Below the pieces are notes generated by a model. It was not told the origin of the DNA. It did no database searches and saw only the letters and a list, made by a program, of their open reading frames with translations. Below are positions 41,149 through 50,163 of a stretch of 64,000 bases of DNA, piece after piece. Both the position numbers and the translations under genes were made by a program. The stretch's first letter is position 1. Every line of letters starts with the position of its first letter. Origin of the DNA: Stutzerimonas stutzeri. GTDB taxonomy: Bacteria; Pseudomonadota; Gammaproteobacteria; Pseudomonadales; Pseudomonadaceae. The stretch lies in NCBI RefSeq assembly GCF_015291885.1, contig NZ_CP036186.1, positions 1 through 64,000 on the forward strand, read 5' to 3'.

Positions 41149-41961
41149 ATGGATCGCTACGGCGTCTTCGGCAACCCCATCGGCCACAGCAAGTCACCGC
41201 AGATTCATGCCCTGTTCGCGGCGCAGACCGGGCAGGTGCTTTGCTATGAGACTCTACTGGCACCGCTGGACGACTTTCCGGGGTTCGCCCGGGCATTTTT
41301 CCGGGACGGCCAGGGTGCCAATGTCACCGTGCCGTTCAAGGAACAGGCCTATGGAATGGCGGATCAGCTCACCGAGCGCGCCCGTCGGGCCGGCGCGGTG
41401 AATACTCTGAAAAAGCTCGAAGACGGCCGCCTGCTCGGTGACAACACCGACGGTGCCGGGCTGGTAAGCGATCTGCTGAACGCCGGCGTGGCGCTGCGTG
41501 GTCAGCGCATCCTCCTGCTGGGTGCCGGCGGGGCCGTGCGTGGCGTACTTGAGCCGTTGCTGGCGCAGAAGCCCGCCGCGCTAATCATCGCCAACCGCAC
41601 ACCGAGCAAGGCTGAACAGCTGGCGCAGGAATTTGCCGAACTCGGTCCGCTGTCGGCCAGCACGTTCACCGATCTTGCCCAACCGGTTGACCTGATCATC
41701 AATGGCACCTCGGCAAGCCTCGGCGGCGAACTGCCACCGCTCGCCGATAGCCTTATCCAGCCAGGCCATACCTTCTGCTACGACATGATGTACGCGGCCG
41801 GGCCGACGGCATTCTGCCAGTGGGCGGCAGCGCTGGGTGCGAACACCCGTGACGGGCTTGGCATGCTGGTGGAGCAGGCGGCGGAAGCCTTCGAACTCTG
41901 GCGCGGGGTTCGGCCCGACACGGCGCCGGTACTCGCCGAATTGCGTCGGCAGCTCAGCTAG
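41149..41961 (+). CDS. aroE: Shikimate dehydrogenase
   Basis: AroE reduces 3-dehydroshikimate with NADPH in aromatic amino acid synthesis. The 270-residue protein from ATG 41149 has the substrate site [10 protein letters not shown] at 7-16, the catalytic-Lys motif [11 protein letters not shown] near 60, and NADPH-binding GAGGAVRGV near 127. Its stop overlaps the stop of the convergent next gene at a shared CTAG. Confidence 0.97.
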   Translation: MDRYGVFGNPIGHSKSPQIHALFAAQTGQVLCYETLLAPLDDFPGFARAFFRDGQGANVTVPFKEQAYGMADQLTERARRAGAVNTLKKLEDGRLLGDNTDGAGLVSDLLNAGVALRGQRILLLGAGGAVRGVLEPLLAQKPAALIIANRTPSKAEQLAQEFAELGPLSASTFTDLAQPVDLIINGTSASLGGELPPLADSLIQPGHTFCYDMMYAAGPTAFCQWAAALGANTRDGLGMLVEQAAEAFELWRGVRPDTAPVLAELRRQLS

Positions 41962-42569
41962 CCGCTGAAGTGAATGCGTTGATGGATGTGCTGGGGGTTT
42001 TCCAGTTCGTCGACGATGCCGGCGGCAATACGCTGCAATTCCCGATAGGGATTGGCGTCGCCCTTGCCAGCGGCTTCGGCCAGCGCCTCGACGGTCAACT
42101 GATTGCCCGCTGACGGCGCATCCACCAACGTCCAGCGCAGCGGATGGGCTATCAGTCGTTGCAGGGCAGCCTCGACCTCTGGCTGCAACTCGATTGCCGG
42201 AAAGTCGGCAACCAGCAGCAGGCGTTCGACCTTGGCGCGCTCCAGCCCGAGCAACAGCGCCTCGACCGCCTGGTAGAAATCGCGCTGGGGCGACTCGCCG
42301 GTAGTGGCATTGGCACCCGGTAGGCGCGGCGTCTGAAACAGACAGACCACCGCATCCATCCCGGCCGCGCTCTCGCTGACGCTCACTGCATCGAACGGAT
42401 TGCCCGGCTTGGTCCGCAGACCAGGCCGGGCAACTATCGAATTGAGGTCGTCGAGCAATGCCACGGCCTCATGCTGGCGGCTGAGCAGCTCCACCAGCAG
42501 CGCACTGCCTAGGTCGTCATGCGCACCGTAAAGGGCGAACTTCAATCGCGGCGTTTCAGCGTTGAGCAT
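41958..42569 (-). CDS. Rossmann-fold NAD(P)-binding protein of unknown function
   Basis: The 203-residue protein begins [20 protein letters not shown], a variant of the GxxGxxG dinucleotide motif of NmrA/YwnB-like short-chain proteins, and has MDAVVCLF and [10 protein letters not shown] at strand-like positions. It lacks an obvious YxxxK catalytic pair. The protein may bind a nucleotide without being an oxidoreductase. It converges on aroE and follows the DUF883 gene by 12 bp, suggesting one transcript with it. Confidence 0.65.
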   Translation of the reverse strand: MLNAETPRLKFALYGAHDDLGSALLVELLSRQHEAVALLDDLNSIVARPGLRTKPGNPFDAVSVSESAAGMDAVVCLFQTPRLPGANATTGESPQRDFYQAVEALLLGLERAKVERLLLVADFPAIELQPEVEAALQRLIAHPLRWTLVDAPSAGNQLTVEALAEAAGKGDANPYRELQRIAAGIVDELENPQHIHQRIHFSG

Positions 42570-42581
42570 GACGGTTGCCGG

Positions 42582-42890
42582 TCAGCGACGGGTGATCAGG
42601 TAGCCGATCACGGCAAAGGCGCCGGCCGCCAGGGCGAGGGTACCCAGCGGATGCTCCTTGGCGCATTCGCGCGCAGCACGGCTGGCTTCGCGGGTGCGTC
42701 GGGAGATATCGGCATAGTGCTCATCCCAGTCGTTGTCGTGCCAGAGTGACTCGGCACGCGAACGCAGTGCGCTCAGGCGCTTGCGCGAGTCGTGGGCGGC
42801 ATCGTGCTTGAGCTCATCGAGCGCGCGCATCAGGCTGTCGATCTCGTGTTGGACTTCTTCGCGGGTGGTGGCTTTGCTGAAACGGGACAT
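42582..42890 (-). CDS. DUF883 (ElaB/YqjD-like) membrane-anchored protein
   Basis: The 102-residue protein has a long amphipathic charged helix (about 8-75) and a C-terminal membrane segment with glycines (LGTLALAAGAFAVIGYLITRR), the layout of ElaB/YqjD proteins. In E. coli these are tail-anchored, ribosome-associated, stationary-phase proteins. That function is inferred from family only. Confidence 0.88.
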   Translation of the reverse strand: MSRFSKATTREEVQHEIDSLMRALDELKHDAAHDSRKRLSALRSRAESLWHDNDWDEHYADISRRTREASRAARECAKEHPLGTLALAAGAFAVIGYLITRR

Positions 42891-43124
42891 GGTGGGACCT
42901 CCCCTCGGTAAGTGTGGTTGTTTGACTCCAAAAACAGGCAGAGGTGCGGCCCGATCTTTGCGCGCAACATCGGCCGGATCGTTACGCGGCCGCTCTGGCG
43001 CTGCTCTTCCGACGAACCGCTCATCGGAAAGAGGCGAGTCTGCGGGCGATTCCCTATACTGGCGAAACGTCTACCACGTCGCATTCAGCGCATTTCGCCC
43101 TTCCATCGCGGGGAAACACCCATC

Positions 43125-44063
43125 GTGAACTTTCGTCGTACCCTCGCCAGTGTGTTATTTGCCTGTCTGGCCTCGCTGCCGGCCATCCATGCCCAGGCCG
43201 CCAAACCGACCGTCCAGGAACTCGCTTCCGGCAGTGCGCTGCTAGTCGATCTGAATACCAATGAAATCCTGTATTCCAGCAATCCCGACATGGTCGTGCC
43301 GATCGCCTCGGTGACCAAGCTGATGACCGCCATGGTTGCGCTGGACGCCAAGCTGTCGTTGGATCAGGCACTGCCGGTGACCATCCGTGATGCCAAGGAA
43401 ATGCAGGGCGTGTTCTCCCGCGTACGCATCGGCAGCGAGATCAGCCGCCGCGAGATGCTGCTGCTGACCCTGATGTCCTCCGAGAACCGTGCTGCGGCGA
43501 GCCTCGCCCACCACTATCCGGGCGGTTACCCTGCGTTCATCCAGGCGATGAACGCCAAGGCGCGGGCGCTGGGCATGACCCGCACGCACTATGTCGAGCC
43601 CACCGGGCTGTCCGAGCGCAACGTCTCCAGCGCCAATGACCTGGTCAAGCTGATCCGCGCCAGCCGTCAGTACCCGCTGATCCAGCAGTTCAGCACCACT
43701 GACGAGAAGACCGTGGCCTTCCGCAAACCCAACTACACCCTCGGTTTTCGCAACACCAACGCTTTGGTACGCAAGAACAATTGGGACATCCAGCTGAGCA
43801 AGACCGGCTTTACCAACGCCGCCGGCCATTGCCTGGTGATGAGCACCACCATGAAGCAGCGCCCGGTGGCCTTCGTGGTGCTCGATGCGTTTGGCAAGTA
43901 CACCCACATGGCCGACGCCAATCGCCTGAAGAAGTGGCTGGAAACCGGTACCGTCACCCCGGTACCCGCCGCGGCGCTGGCCTACAAGCAGCAGAAGCAG
44001 GCGCAGCGCCAGCTCGCCGGCCAGCCCGCCGACGCGGCGCAGGCGCTGCTCGACGCCCGCTGA
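43125..44063 (+). CDS. pbpG: D-alanyl-D-alanine endopeptidase (PBP7)
   Basis: PbpG is a periplasmic serine peptidase that cleaves peptidoglycan cross-links. The 312-residue protein, from GTG 43125, has a signal peptide (about 1-26, ending HAQAA), the active-site SVTK near 67, SEN near 124 and KTG near 226, the three penicillin-binding motifs. Its frame is open further upstream to 42912 but that part has no secretion signal and is unconserved. Confidence 0.94.
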   Translation: MNFRRTLASVLFACLASLPAIHAQAAKPTVQELASGSALLVDLNTNEILYSSNPDMVVPIASVTKLMTAMVALDAKLSLDQALPVTIRDAKEMQGVFSRVRIGSEISRREMLLLTLMSSENRAAASLAHHYPGGYPAFIQAMNAKARALGMTRTHYVEPTGLSERNVSSANDLVKLIRASRQYPLIQQFSTTDEKTVAFRKPNYTLGFRNTNALVRKNNWDIQLSKTGFTNAAGHCLVMSTTMKQRPVAFVVLDAFGKYTHMADANRLKKWLETGTVTPVPAAALAYKQQKQAQRQLAGQPADAAQALLDAR

Positions 44064-44074
44064 GTTGTTGTCTC

Positions 44075-44105
44075 GCGCTACCCGGAACATTGCTTCGGGT
44101 AGCGC
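44075..44105 (+). terminator. Strong hairpin after pbpG
   Basis: GCGCTACCCG and CGGGTAGCGC form a perfect 10-bp stem with an 11-base loop, 12 bp after the pbpG stop. No T run follows, so it may stabilise the mRNA end or act with Rho. Confidence 0.55.
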
Positions 44106-44142
44106 CGCGATTGACGACATTCTTGAGTTTGCTCAACTCTTT

Positions 44143-44163
44143 ATGCTGAGAGTCGTTCCTATC
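44143..44163 (+). promoter_or_regulatory. Possible degenerate Fur box upstream of the metal-uptake cluster
   Basis: TGAGAGTCGTT matches 9 of 11 bases of the TGAGAATCATT portion of the Fur consensus, and TATC follows one base out of register. It lies about 40 bp before the DUF2946-like gene. The poor spacing makes this a weak call. Confidence 0.28.
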
Positions 44164-44201
44164 ATGAACGCCATTCGCACCTGCGCCTGATCGGATTGCC
44201 G

Positions 44202-44594
44202 ATGACACGCCGCCGCCTCCCTGCCTGGCTCGCCAGCCTGGCCCTGCTGATCCATCTGCTGAGCATGCCGCTGTCGGGACTGCTGCCGGCAGAGACCAAG
44301 CGGCTGCTCGGCTGGAGTGGGCATTGCCCGCTAATGCAGGCGCAGGTGCAGCAGGCGCACTCGCTGCACCAGCCGACGACCCATGGCGAGCATGAGCCGA
44401 GCGCTCATGGCGGGATGCCGCCTTGCTGCTGCTGTGCCGGTTCGGTGGGACTGGCGGCGCTGCCCGGTGCAGCGCCGCAACTGCCGCAACACACCGCCGG
44501 CCACCTGGCCCGGCTCGCCGAATCACGCGTCCATCGACCGTCGCCACGGCAACAGTGGCCAGCCCTCAACCCTCGCGCTTCCCCCCTCGCCTGA
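44202..44594 (+). CDS. DUF2946-like metal-associated small protein
   Basis: The 130-residue protein has an N-terminal membrane or signal segment (RLPAWLASLALLIHLLSMPLSG) and a His/Met/Cys-rich centre (HSLHQPTTHGEHEPSAHGG then CCCC), as in DUF2946 proteins found beside TonB receptors and copper genes. The clustered metal ligands suggest metal binding or trafficking in the periplasm. It starts the cluster with the TonB receptor and PepSY genes. The metal is not determined by the sequence. Confidence 0.65.
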   Translation: MTRRRLPAWLASLALLIHLLSMPLSGLLPAETKRLLGWSGHCPLMQAQVQQAHSLHQPTTHGEHEPSAHGGMPPCCCCAGSVGLAALPGAAPQLPQHTAGHLARLAESRVHRPSPRQQWPALNPRASPLA

Positions 44595-44717
44595 CGCCGC
44601 CGGCGTCACCCCTCGTTGCCACGCCTGAACTGCCTGCACCAGCCGATGGTTGCGTGTTGGCGTCTGCCTGCGGCCATTCGCCGTATGGCCATGCCTGTTG
44701 CACAAGGAACATGCGAG

Positions 44718-46766
44718 ATGCTCGACCATCCTGCGCACCCTTCGCGGCGCCCTGCGCTGCTCCGTCTGTTTATCGTGGCCATCGCCGCCGCCTATCTGCC
44801 GACAAGCCTTGCCGATACCGCCGCCTCCGCGCTATCGCTGGGCAGCAGCACCGTCACCGCGACCCAGTCGGGTGGTGGCCTGCCGACCAGCAGCGTGATC
44901 AGCTCGGTCGATCTGCTCGGCGGCGACATCCTCGAACAGCAGCCGGTGCTCTACAGCTGGGAGCTGTTCCGTCGTGCGCCTGGGGTGATGCTCACCGAAT
45001 TCGGCCAGGGCACCAGCTCCGGCAAGCTGTCCTTTCGCGGCTTCAATGGCGAGGGCGAGGTCAATGCGGTCAAGCTGCTGATCGACGGCATCCCCAGCAA
45101 CAGCAACGACGGCAACATGCCCTATCTGGACATGCTGTTCCCGCTGGAAATCGACGGCATCGAGGTGGTGCGTGGCACCAACGATCCGCGCTACGGCTTG
45201 TACAACATCGCCGGCAACGTCGCCGTGCAGTCGCGCATCGGTGGCGACTACGGTAAGGCGCGGCTGCGCTACGGCAGCTACGACACCCAGGAGCTGCAGC
45301 TGGCCAAGGGCATCGAAAGCGGCAACTGGACGCAGAACTACTTCATCGGCCAGCAGAAGAGCGATGGCTACCGCGACCATGCCGGCAGCGAGCGCACCAG
45401 CCTGTCCGGCAAATGGTTCTACACGCCGGATGCCGGTAACTGGCGCCTTGGCCTGATCGCCCGGCACTACGAGGCCGAGGCCGACGAGCCCGGTTACCTT
45501 TCCCGTGAGGACGCACGACACTCGCCACGCCAGTCCTACGCGCTGTCGTCCAGCGACATGGGCGAGCGGCGCATGAACCAGCTCAGCCTGCATCTGGACA
45601 GCCAGCTGGCCAGCGATCTCAGCTGGGCGACCAAGGTCTGGCTCAACACCCTGGACGACGACCGCTGGGTGCGTTTCTCCCAGGCCCAGCCGCAACAGCG
45701 GCGCACCAGCGAGGAGAAGCAATACGGCGCACGCACCTCGCTGACCTACCGGCCGGACGTGTCCTGGCTCCATGACCTGGCGCTCGAAGGCGGGCTGGAT
45801 ACCGAACAGCAGCGCAACCGCAGCGAGCGCTACACCACCGTCGAGCGCCAGGTCGTGAGCCAGACCCGCGACCAGCGCTTCGACTACGACAGCTACGGCG
45901 CCTACCTGCAGGCGGTAATCCAGCCGGTGGAATCACTGAAGATCATCCCGGCGTTTCGCGTCGACCGCATTCGCGGCGACTTCACCGACGAGCTGAGTGG
46001 CAGCGATTACGCCATCAATGACTACGGCAGCATCGAGCAGCCGAAGATCAGCCTGATCTACACCCCCATCGAGCAGCTGAGCCTGTATGGCAACTGGGGC
46101 CGGACCTTCCAGATCGGCACTGGCGCGGCCGCCTACAAGGTGCCGCCGCGCACCAGCGATCTCTCGCCGTCGATCAACGATGGCTGGGAGACTGGCATCA
46201 AGTTCAGCCCGGCGCACTGGATCGACGGGCGCGTCGCCTACTGGGAACAGGTGGCCACTGACGAGGTGCGGCGCCGGCTCAATGACCCCAGCGGTGAATC
46301 GGAAAACCTCGGGCAGACCCGCCGCTGGGGCTACGACGCCCAGCTCAACCTCTACCCTGCCAGCGATCTGAATCTGTGGCTGGCGCACTCCTGGCAGTTC
46401 TCCGAAATCGAGAAGGCCGACCCGAGCCTGCCGGCCAGTCAGGGCCAGCAGATCGACCACGTGCCGCAGCGGCTGTACTCGGCCGGCAGCACCTACCAGG
46501 CGACGCCGGACCTGCAGCTCAGCGCCTGGCTCAACGGCCAGACCGACTACTACCTCGAACGCGAGAACACCCAGGGCAAGTTCGGCGGCTACGTACTATT
46601 CAACCTGGGCGTCAGCTACCAGCTGACCGAGCAGCTGGCCGTCGACCTGCAGCTGAAGAACCTCACCGACCGTTACTACGAGTACGTCTGGTACGACGGC
46701 GCCGAGACACTGCATGCGCCGGGTGATGGCCGCGCGCTGTATGCGGCCATGACTCTGGACTTCTGA
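44718..46766 (+). CDS. TonB-dependent outer-membrane receptor
   Basis: This is an energy-coupled outer-membrane importer. From ATG 44718, with AAGGAA 8 bp upstream, the protein has 682 residues: a signal peptide (to about 33), a plug domain (about 50-170; FRRAPGVMLTEFG, VKLLIDGIPSN, IDGIEVVRGTNDPRYGLYN) and a 22-strand barrel ending in aromatic MTLDF. In-frame ATGs upstream would bury the signal peptide. The PepSY gene follows after 5 bp, pointing to ferric-siderophore uptake with reductive release. The DUF2946-like neighbour instead hints at copper. Confidence 0.9.
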   Translation: MLDHPAHPSRRPALLRLFIVAIAAAYLPTSLADTAASALSLGSSTVTATQSGGGLPTSSVISSVDLLGGDILEQQPVLYSWELFRRAPGVMLTEFGQGTSSGKLSFRGFNGEGEVNAVKLLIDGIPSNSNDGNMPYLDMLFPLEIDGIEVVRGTNDPRYGLYNIAGNVAVQSRIGGDYGKARLRYGSYDTQELQLAKGIESGNWTQNYFIGQQKSDGYRDHAGSERTSLSGKWFYTPDAGNWRLGLIARHYEAEADEPGYLSREDARHSPRQSYALSSSDMGERRMNQLSLHLDSQLASDLSWATKVWLNTLDDDRWVRFSQAQPQQRRTSEEKQYGARTSLTYRPDVSWLHDLALEGGLDTEQQRNRSERYTTVERQVVSQTRDQRFDYDSYGAYLQAVIQPVESLKIIPAFRVDRIRGDFTDELSGSDYAINDYGSIEQPKISLIYTPIEQLSLYGNWGRTFQIGTGAAAYKVPPRTSDLSPSINDGWETGIKFSPAHWIDGRVAYWEQVATDEVRRRLNDPSGESENLGQTRRWGYDAQLNLYPASDLNLWLAHSWQFSEIEKADPSLPASQGQQIDHVPQRLYSAGSTYQATPDLQLSAWLNGQTDYYLERENTQGKFGGYVLFNLGVSYQLTEQLAVDLQLKNLTDRYYEYVWYDGAETLHAPGDGRALYAAMTLDF

Positions 46767-46771
46767 CCGGC

Positions 46772-48295
46772 ATGAAACGCTATCTGTACCTCGCACACCG
46801 CTGGCTGGGCATCGCCCTGGGCCTGTTCGTCCTGCTCTGGATCGTCAGCGGCGTGGTGATGCTCTTCGTCGGCTACCCCAAGCTGACGCCAGAGGAGCAC
46901 CTGTCACGCCTGCAGCCGCTAAGTGGCGATTGCTGCGTCGCACCAGGCGCAGCGCTTGCCGCCAGCGCAGACCCGCGCACGCCGCTCAGCCTGCGTCTGA
47001 CCGGTGCCGGTGGCTCGCCGCGCTATCTGTTGGACTACGGCGACGGCCCGTTGCTGGTGGTCGATGCGCGCAGCGGCAAGCGGATCGAGCACATCGGTGC
47101 TGCCGAGGCTCTGGCCAGCGCGCGGCAGTTCGCGGACGGCGCCGAGGTGCGCTTGCTCGATCAGGTCGAGGAGGATGCCTGGACGCGCAACCACGCCCTA
47201 GCCCGCGAGCGACCGCTGTATCGCGTACAGGCGGACGATGCCGAAGGGCGTCTGCTGTACGTTTCCAGCCACACCGGGCTGGTGGTGCGCGACGCCACTG
47301 CCCACGAGCGCGCCTGGAACCTCCTGGGCGCCTGGCTGCACTGGCTCTATCCGTTGCGCGAGGTGATGCCGAAGGCGCTCTGGTCGGTGGCGCTGGTCTA
47401 CGGCGCGTTACTGGCTGCGGTGCTGGTGCTGCTGGGCATGCTGATCGGGCTGTTGCGCTGGCGCTTCGCCGGGCGTTACCGCAACGGCTCGCACTCGCCC
47501 TACCCGACCGGCGCTGGCCGTGTGCACCACGTCGGCGGGCTACTGGCCGGCGTCGTGCTGCTGGTCTGGCTGGTCAGCGGCATGCTGTCGATGGAGCCCT
47601 GGGGGCTGTTCGAGAAACGTTCGACCATCGAGGCCGCCGCGCTAAGAAGTACGCCGCTGAACGCAGAGGCGGTCAAGACGGACCTTGTCTCCGCACTGGC
47701 CCGATTCCGCGAGGCCGATATCGAACCGGTGGAGCTGCAGTGGCACATGCTCGGCGAGCAGCCCTATTTGGTCGGCCTCGATTCCAGGGGCGAGACGCGC
47801 ATTCTGCCCGTGGCATCCGCCGGGCCGGCGCAGGAGCACCTTGAGCGCGCGGTGCTGGAGCGCCAGGTCCGCGAGGCCTGGCCGGAACAGCCGCTGCACT
47901 TCGACTGGCTGGAACAGGAGGATTTCCACTACTACGCCCGCAGCGAACCAAGCCTTTACAGCCATCTGCCGCGCCGCTTGCCGCTGCTGCGGGTGCGTTT
48001 CGACGATCCGGCCGTGACCTGGCTGCACATCGATCCCTACAGCGGCACCGTGATTGAGCAGCTGGACCAGCGCCGGCGTGCGGTGCGCTGGGTGTTCAAG
48101 CTGCTGCACAGCTGGGACTGGCTGCCCTTGCTGCAACGGCCGCTGCTGCGTGACGGCCTGCTGCTGGCGTTCAGCGCCGGCATGCTGGCGATCGCCGTCA
48201 GCGGCGTACTGCTGGGCTGGCGCCGCCTGCGCGCTCGACCAAGGCGAGCCCGGGCGCGGACAGTGCGCGCCGTTCAGCCGCCGCGGTTACCGTAG
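46772..48295 (+). CDS. PepSY-associated transmembrane protein, putative siderophore-iron reductase
   Basis: The 507-residue inner-membrane protein has four hydrophobic helices, at about 7-32, 203-230, 250-272 and 460-488, with periplasmic PepSY-like regions between. Histidines placed for heme binding occur in LAHRWLG, LHWLYP and VHHVGG. Proteins of this type (FoxB/PiuB-like) are thought to reduce ferric siderophores. It is coupled to the TonB receptor gene. Its 3' end overlaps the convergent hydrolase gene by 22 bp. Confidence 0.85.
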   Translation: MKRYLYLAHRWLGIALGLFVLLWIVSGVVMLFVGYPKLTPEEHLSRLQPLSGDCCVAPGAALAASADPRTPLSLRLTGAGGSPRYLLDYGDGPLLVVDARSGKRIEHIGAAEALASARQFADGAEVRLLDQVEEDAWTRNHALARERPLYRVQADDAEGRLLYVSSHTGLVVRDATAHERAWNLLGAWLHWLYPLREVMPKALWSVALVYGALLAAVLVLLGMLIGLLRWRFAGRYRNGSHSPYPTGAGRVHHVGGLLAGVVLLVWLVSGMLSMEPWGLFEKRSTIEAAALRSTPLNAEAVKTDLVSALARFREADIEPVELQWHMLGEQPYLVGLDSRGETRILPVASAGPAQEHLERAVLERQVREAWPEQPLHFDWLEQEDFHYYARSEPSLYSHLPRRLPLLRVRFDDPAVTWLHIDPYSGTVIEQLDQRRRAVRWVFKLLHSWDWLPLLQRPLLRDGLLLAFSAGMLAIAVSGVLLGWRRLRARPRRARARTVRAVQPPRLP

Positions 48296-49974
48296 GCGGC
48301 TTCTTCGCTGTCCTCCTCGCTGGCGCGGGCCAGCTCCTGGGCCAGATGCTGCTTCAGGCGCTGCAGCGCGGCGTCGCTCCAGCCTGCCGGGGCGCTGACG
48401 ATCCGCCAGGCATCGACGTAGTCGGCCGGTGCGTAGACGTGGCCGTAGCCGGGCGGTGTCGGTGTGGTCACTGCCATGTCTACCGCCAGCTGCAGCATGG
48501 TCACCAGAGGAAACCAGCGCAGCGACGGCGACACGTCCGGCCCGCGCGGCTCGCTCATCCAATCCGGCCGGCGCCAGGCATAGCGGTGGTCGAAGAAGGT
48601 GATCGGGTCGCTGGCATACTGCAGATAGAGCAGGCGCATCGGTCCCCAGGGTGCATCGGCGGGCTCCGGTGTGCCCTGCTGGTTCATGAAGCGCACGAAA
48701 CGGCCATCGCGAAATTGCGGGCGCCACTCCGGGCTGCCTTCGTTGCGACTGTCGGTGAGGCTGCGCCACAGGTCGCTGCGAAACGGTGGCCCGCTCCACA
48801 GCGCACCATGGATGGGGTCGCCGAGCAGCTCGTGCAGCTCCCACGAGCGTTGTGAATGCAGGGCGCCGAGGCTCAGCCCGTGCAGATACAGACGCGGGCG
48901 GCGTTCGGACGGCAGCTGCGTCCAGTAGGCATAGATTTCCGCGAACAGCGCGCGGGCCACATCGCGGCCGTAGTCCGCCTCCACCAGCAATGCCAGTGGG
49001 CTGTTCAGGTAGGAATACTGCAATGCGACGCTGGCGATGTCGCCATGGTGCAGGTATTCCACGGCGTTCATCGCAGCGGGATCGATCCATCCGGTGCCGG
49101 TTGGCGTCACCAGCACCAGTACCGAGCGCTCGAAGGCGCCGCTGCGCTGCAGTTCGTTAAGCGCCAGCCGGGCGCGCTGGCGCGGCGTTTCGGCGGCACG
49201 CAGGCCGACGTAGACGCGAATCGGCTCCAGCGCGGGCTGGCCGCTCACCGCCGAGATATCTGCCGCGGATGGACCGGAGCCGATAAAGCCGCGACCGGTG
49301 CGGCCCAGTTCTTCCCAGCGCAGCGCGGAGGCCGCACTGCCGCTTTTCAGTGGCGAATCGGGCGGCGCCGTTTCCGGCTCGATAAGTGCGTCGTACTGGG
49401 CGAACGAAGCATCCAGCACCCGCAGCGTCTGTGCCACCAGAACATCGGTCGCCAGCGACCAGAACAGCGCCAGCGCCACCAGCACGCCGATGACATTGGC
49501 CACCCGGCGCGGCAGCACACGGTCGGCATGTCGCGAGATGAAGCGCGATAGCAGTCGATAGAGGCGGGCCAACGTCAGCAGAATGAGAAAGGTCGCCAGC
49601 GCGGTGAGGACCACCTCGATCAAATGGGCACTGCTTACCGGCTCCATGCCCATCAGCGCACGCACCGCGTTCTGCCAGCCGGCGACCTGGCTGAGAAAGT
49701 AGCCCGCCAAGGGTACGCAGATGGCGGCAATCACCAGATTGACCCGTTCGCGCAGATGCTCGGGGCGTTCCGGCAGGTCCAGATAGCGCCACAGCCAGCG
49801 CCAGAGCACACCGAGGCCATAGCCGACCGCCAGCGCCGCGCCGGCCAGCACGCCCTGGCTTAGTGTCGAGCGTGGCACCAGCGAAGGCGTCAGCGCTGCG
49901 CAGAAGAACAGCGTGCCCAGCAGCAGGCCAAAACCGGACAACGATCGCCACGCGGAAAGCAGGGGAACACGCAC
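48274..49974 (-). CDS. Membrane-anchored alpha/beta hydrolase (Abhydrolase_9-like)
   Basis: The 566-residue protein from GTG 49974 (GGAG 8 bp upstream) has an N-terminal domain with about four membrane helices (FGLLLGTLFFCAALTPSLVP, then VLAGAALAVGYGLGVLW and others). A hydrolase domain follows with the nucleophile motif HGLSLGA (GxSxG form) near residue 375. Its substrate is unknown. A longer open frame to 50130 has no matching start signal. Confidence 0.8.
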   Translation of the reverse strand: MRVPLLSAWRSLSGFGLLLGTLFFCAALTPSLVPRSTLSQGVLAGAALAVGYGLGVLWRWLWRYLDLPERPEHLRERVNLVIAAICVPLAGYFLSQVAGWQNAVRALMGMEPVSSAHLIEVVLTALATFLILLTLARLYRLLSRFISRHADRVLPRRVANVIGVLVALALFWSLATDVLVAQTLRVLDASFAQYDALIEPETAPPDSPLKSGSAASALRWEELGRTGRGFIGSGPSAADISAVSGQPALEPIRVYVGLRAAETPRQRARLALNELQRSGAFERSVLVLVTPTGTGWIDPAAMNAVEYLHHGDIASVALQYSYLNSPLALLVEADYGRDVARALFAEIYAYWTQLPSERRPRLYLHGLSLGALHSQRSWELHELLGDPIHGALWSGPPFRSDLWRSLTDSRNEGSPEWRPQFRDGRFVRFMNQQGTPEPADAPWGPMRLLYLQYASDPITFFDHRYAWRRPDWMSEPRGPDVSPSLRWFPLVTMLQLAVDMAVTTPTPPGYGHVYAPADYVDAWRIVSAPAGWSDAALQRLKQHLAQELARASEEDSEEAAYGNRGG

Positions 49975-50163
49975 TATCGAAACTCCACGATTGGCTGGCA
50001 GTAGGGTAGCGGATGCTATCGCTTGGGCATTTCGAGGCGCCAGCTGTGGCTCGGTTCCCAGGCAGCGGCAGTCTTGGCTCGGGCAAATTCGATGCAACGA
50101 TGCCGAGGCGCTCGACTCAAACGATAACATTTATTCCCTTAGCGCAGCGGGAACCGACGTCGA

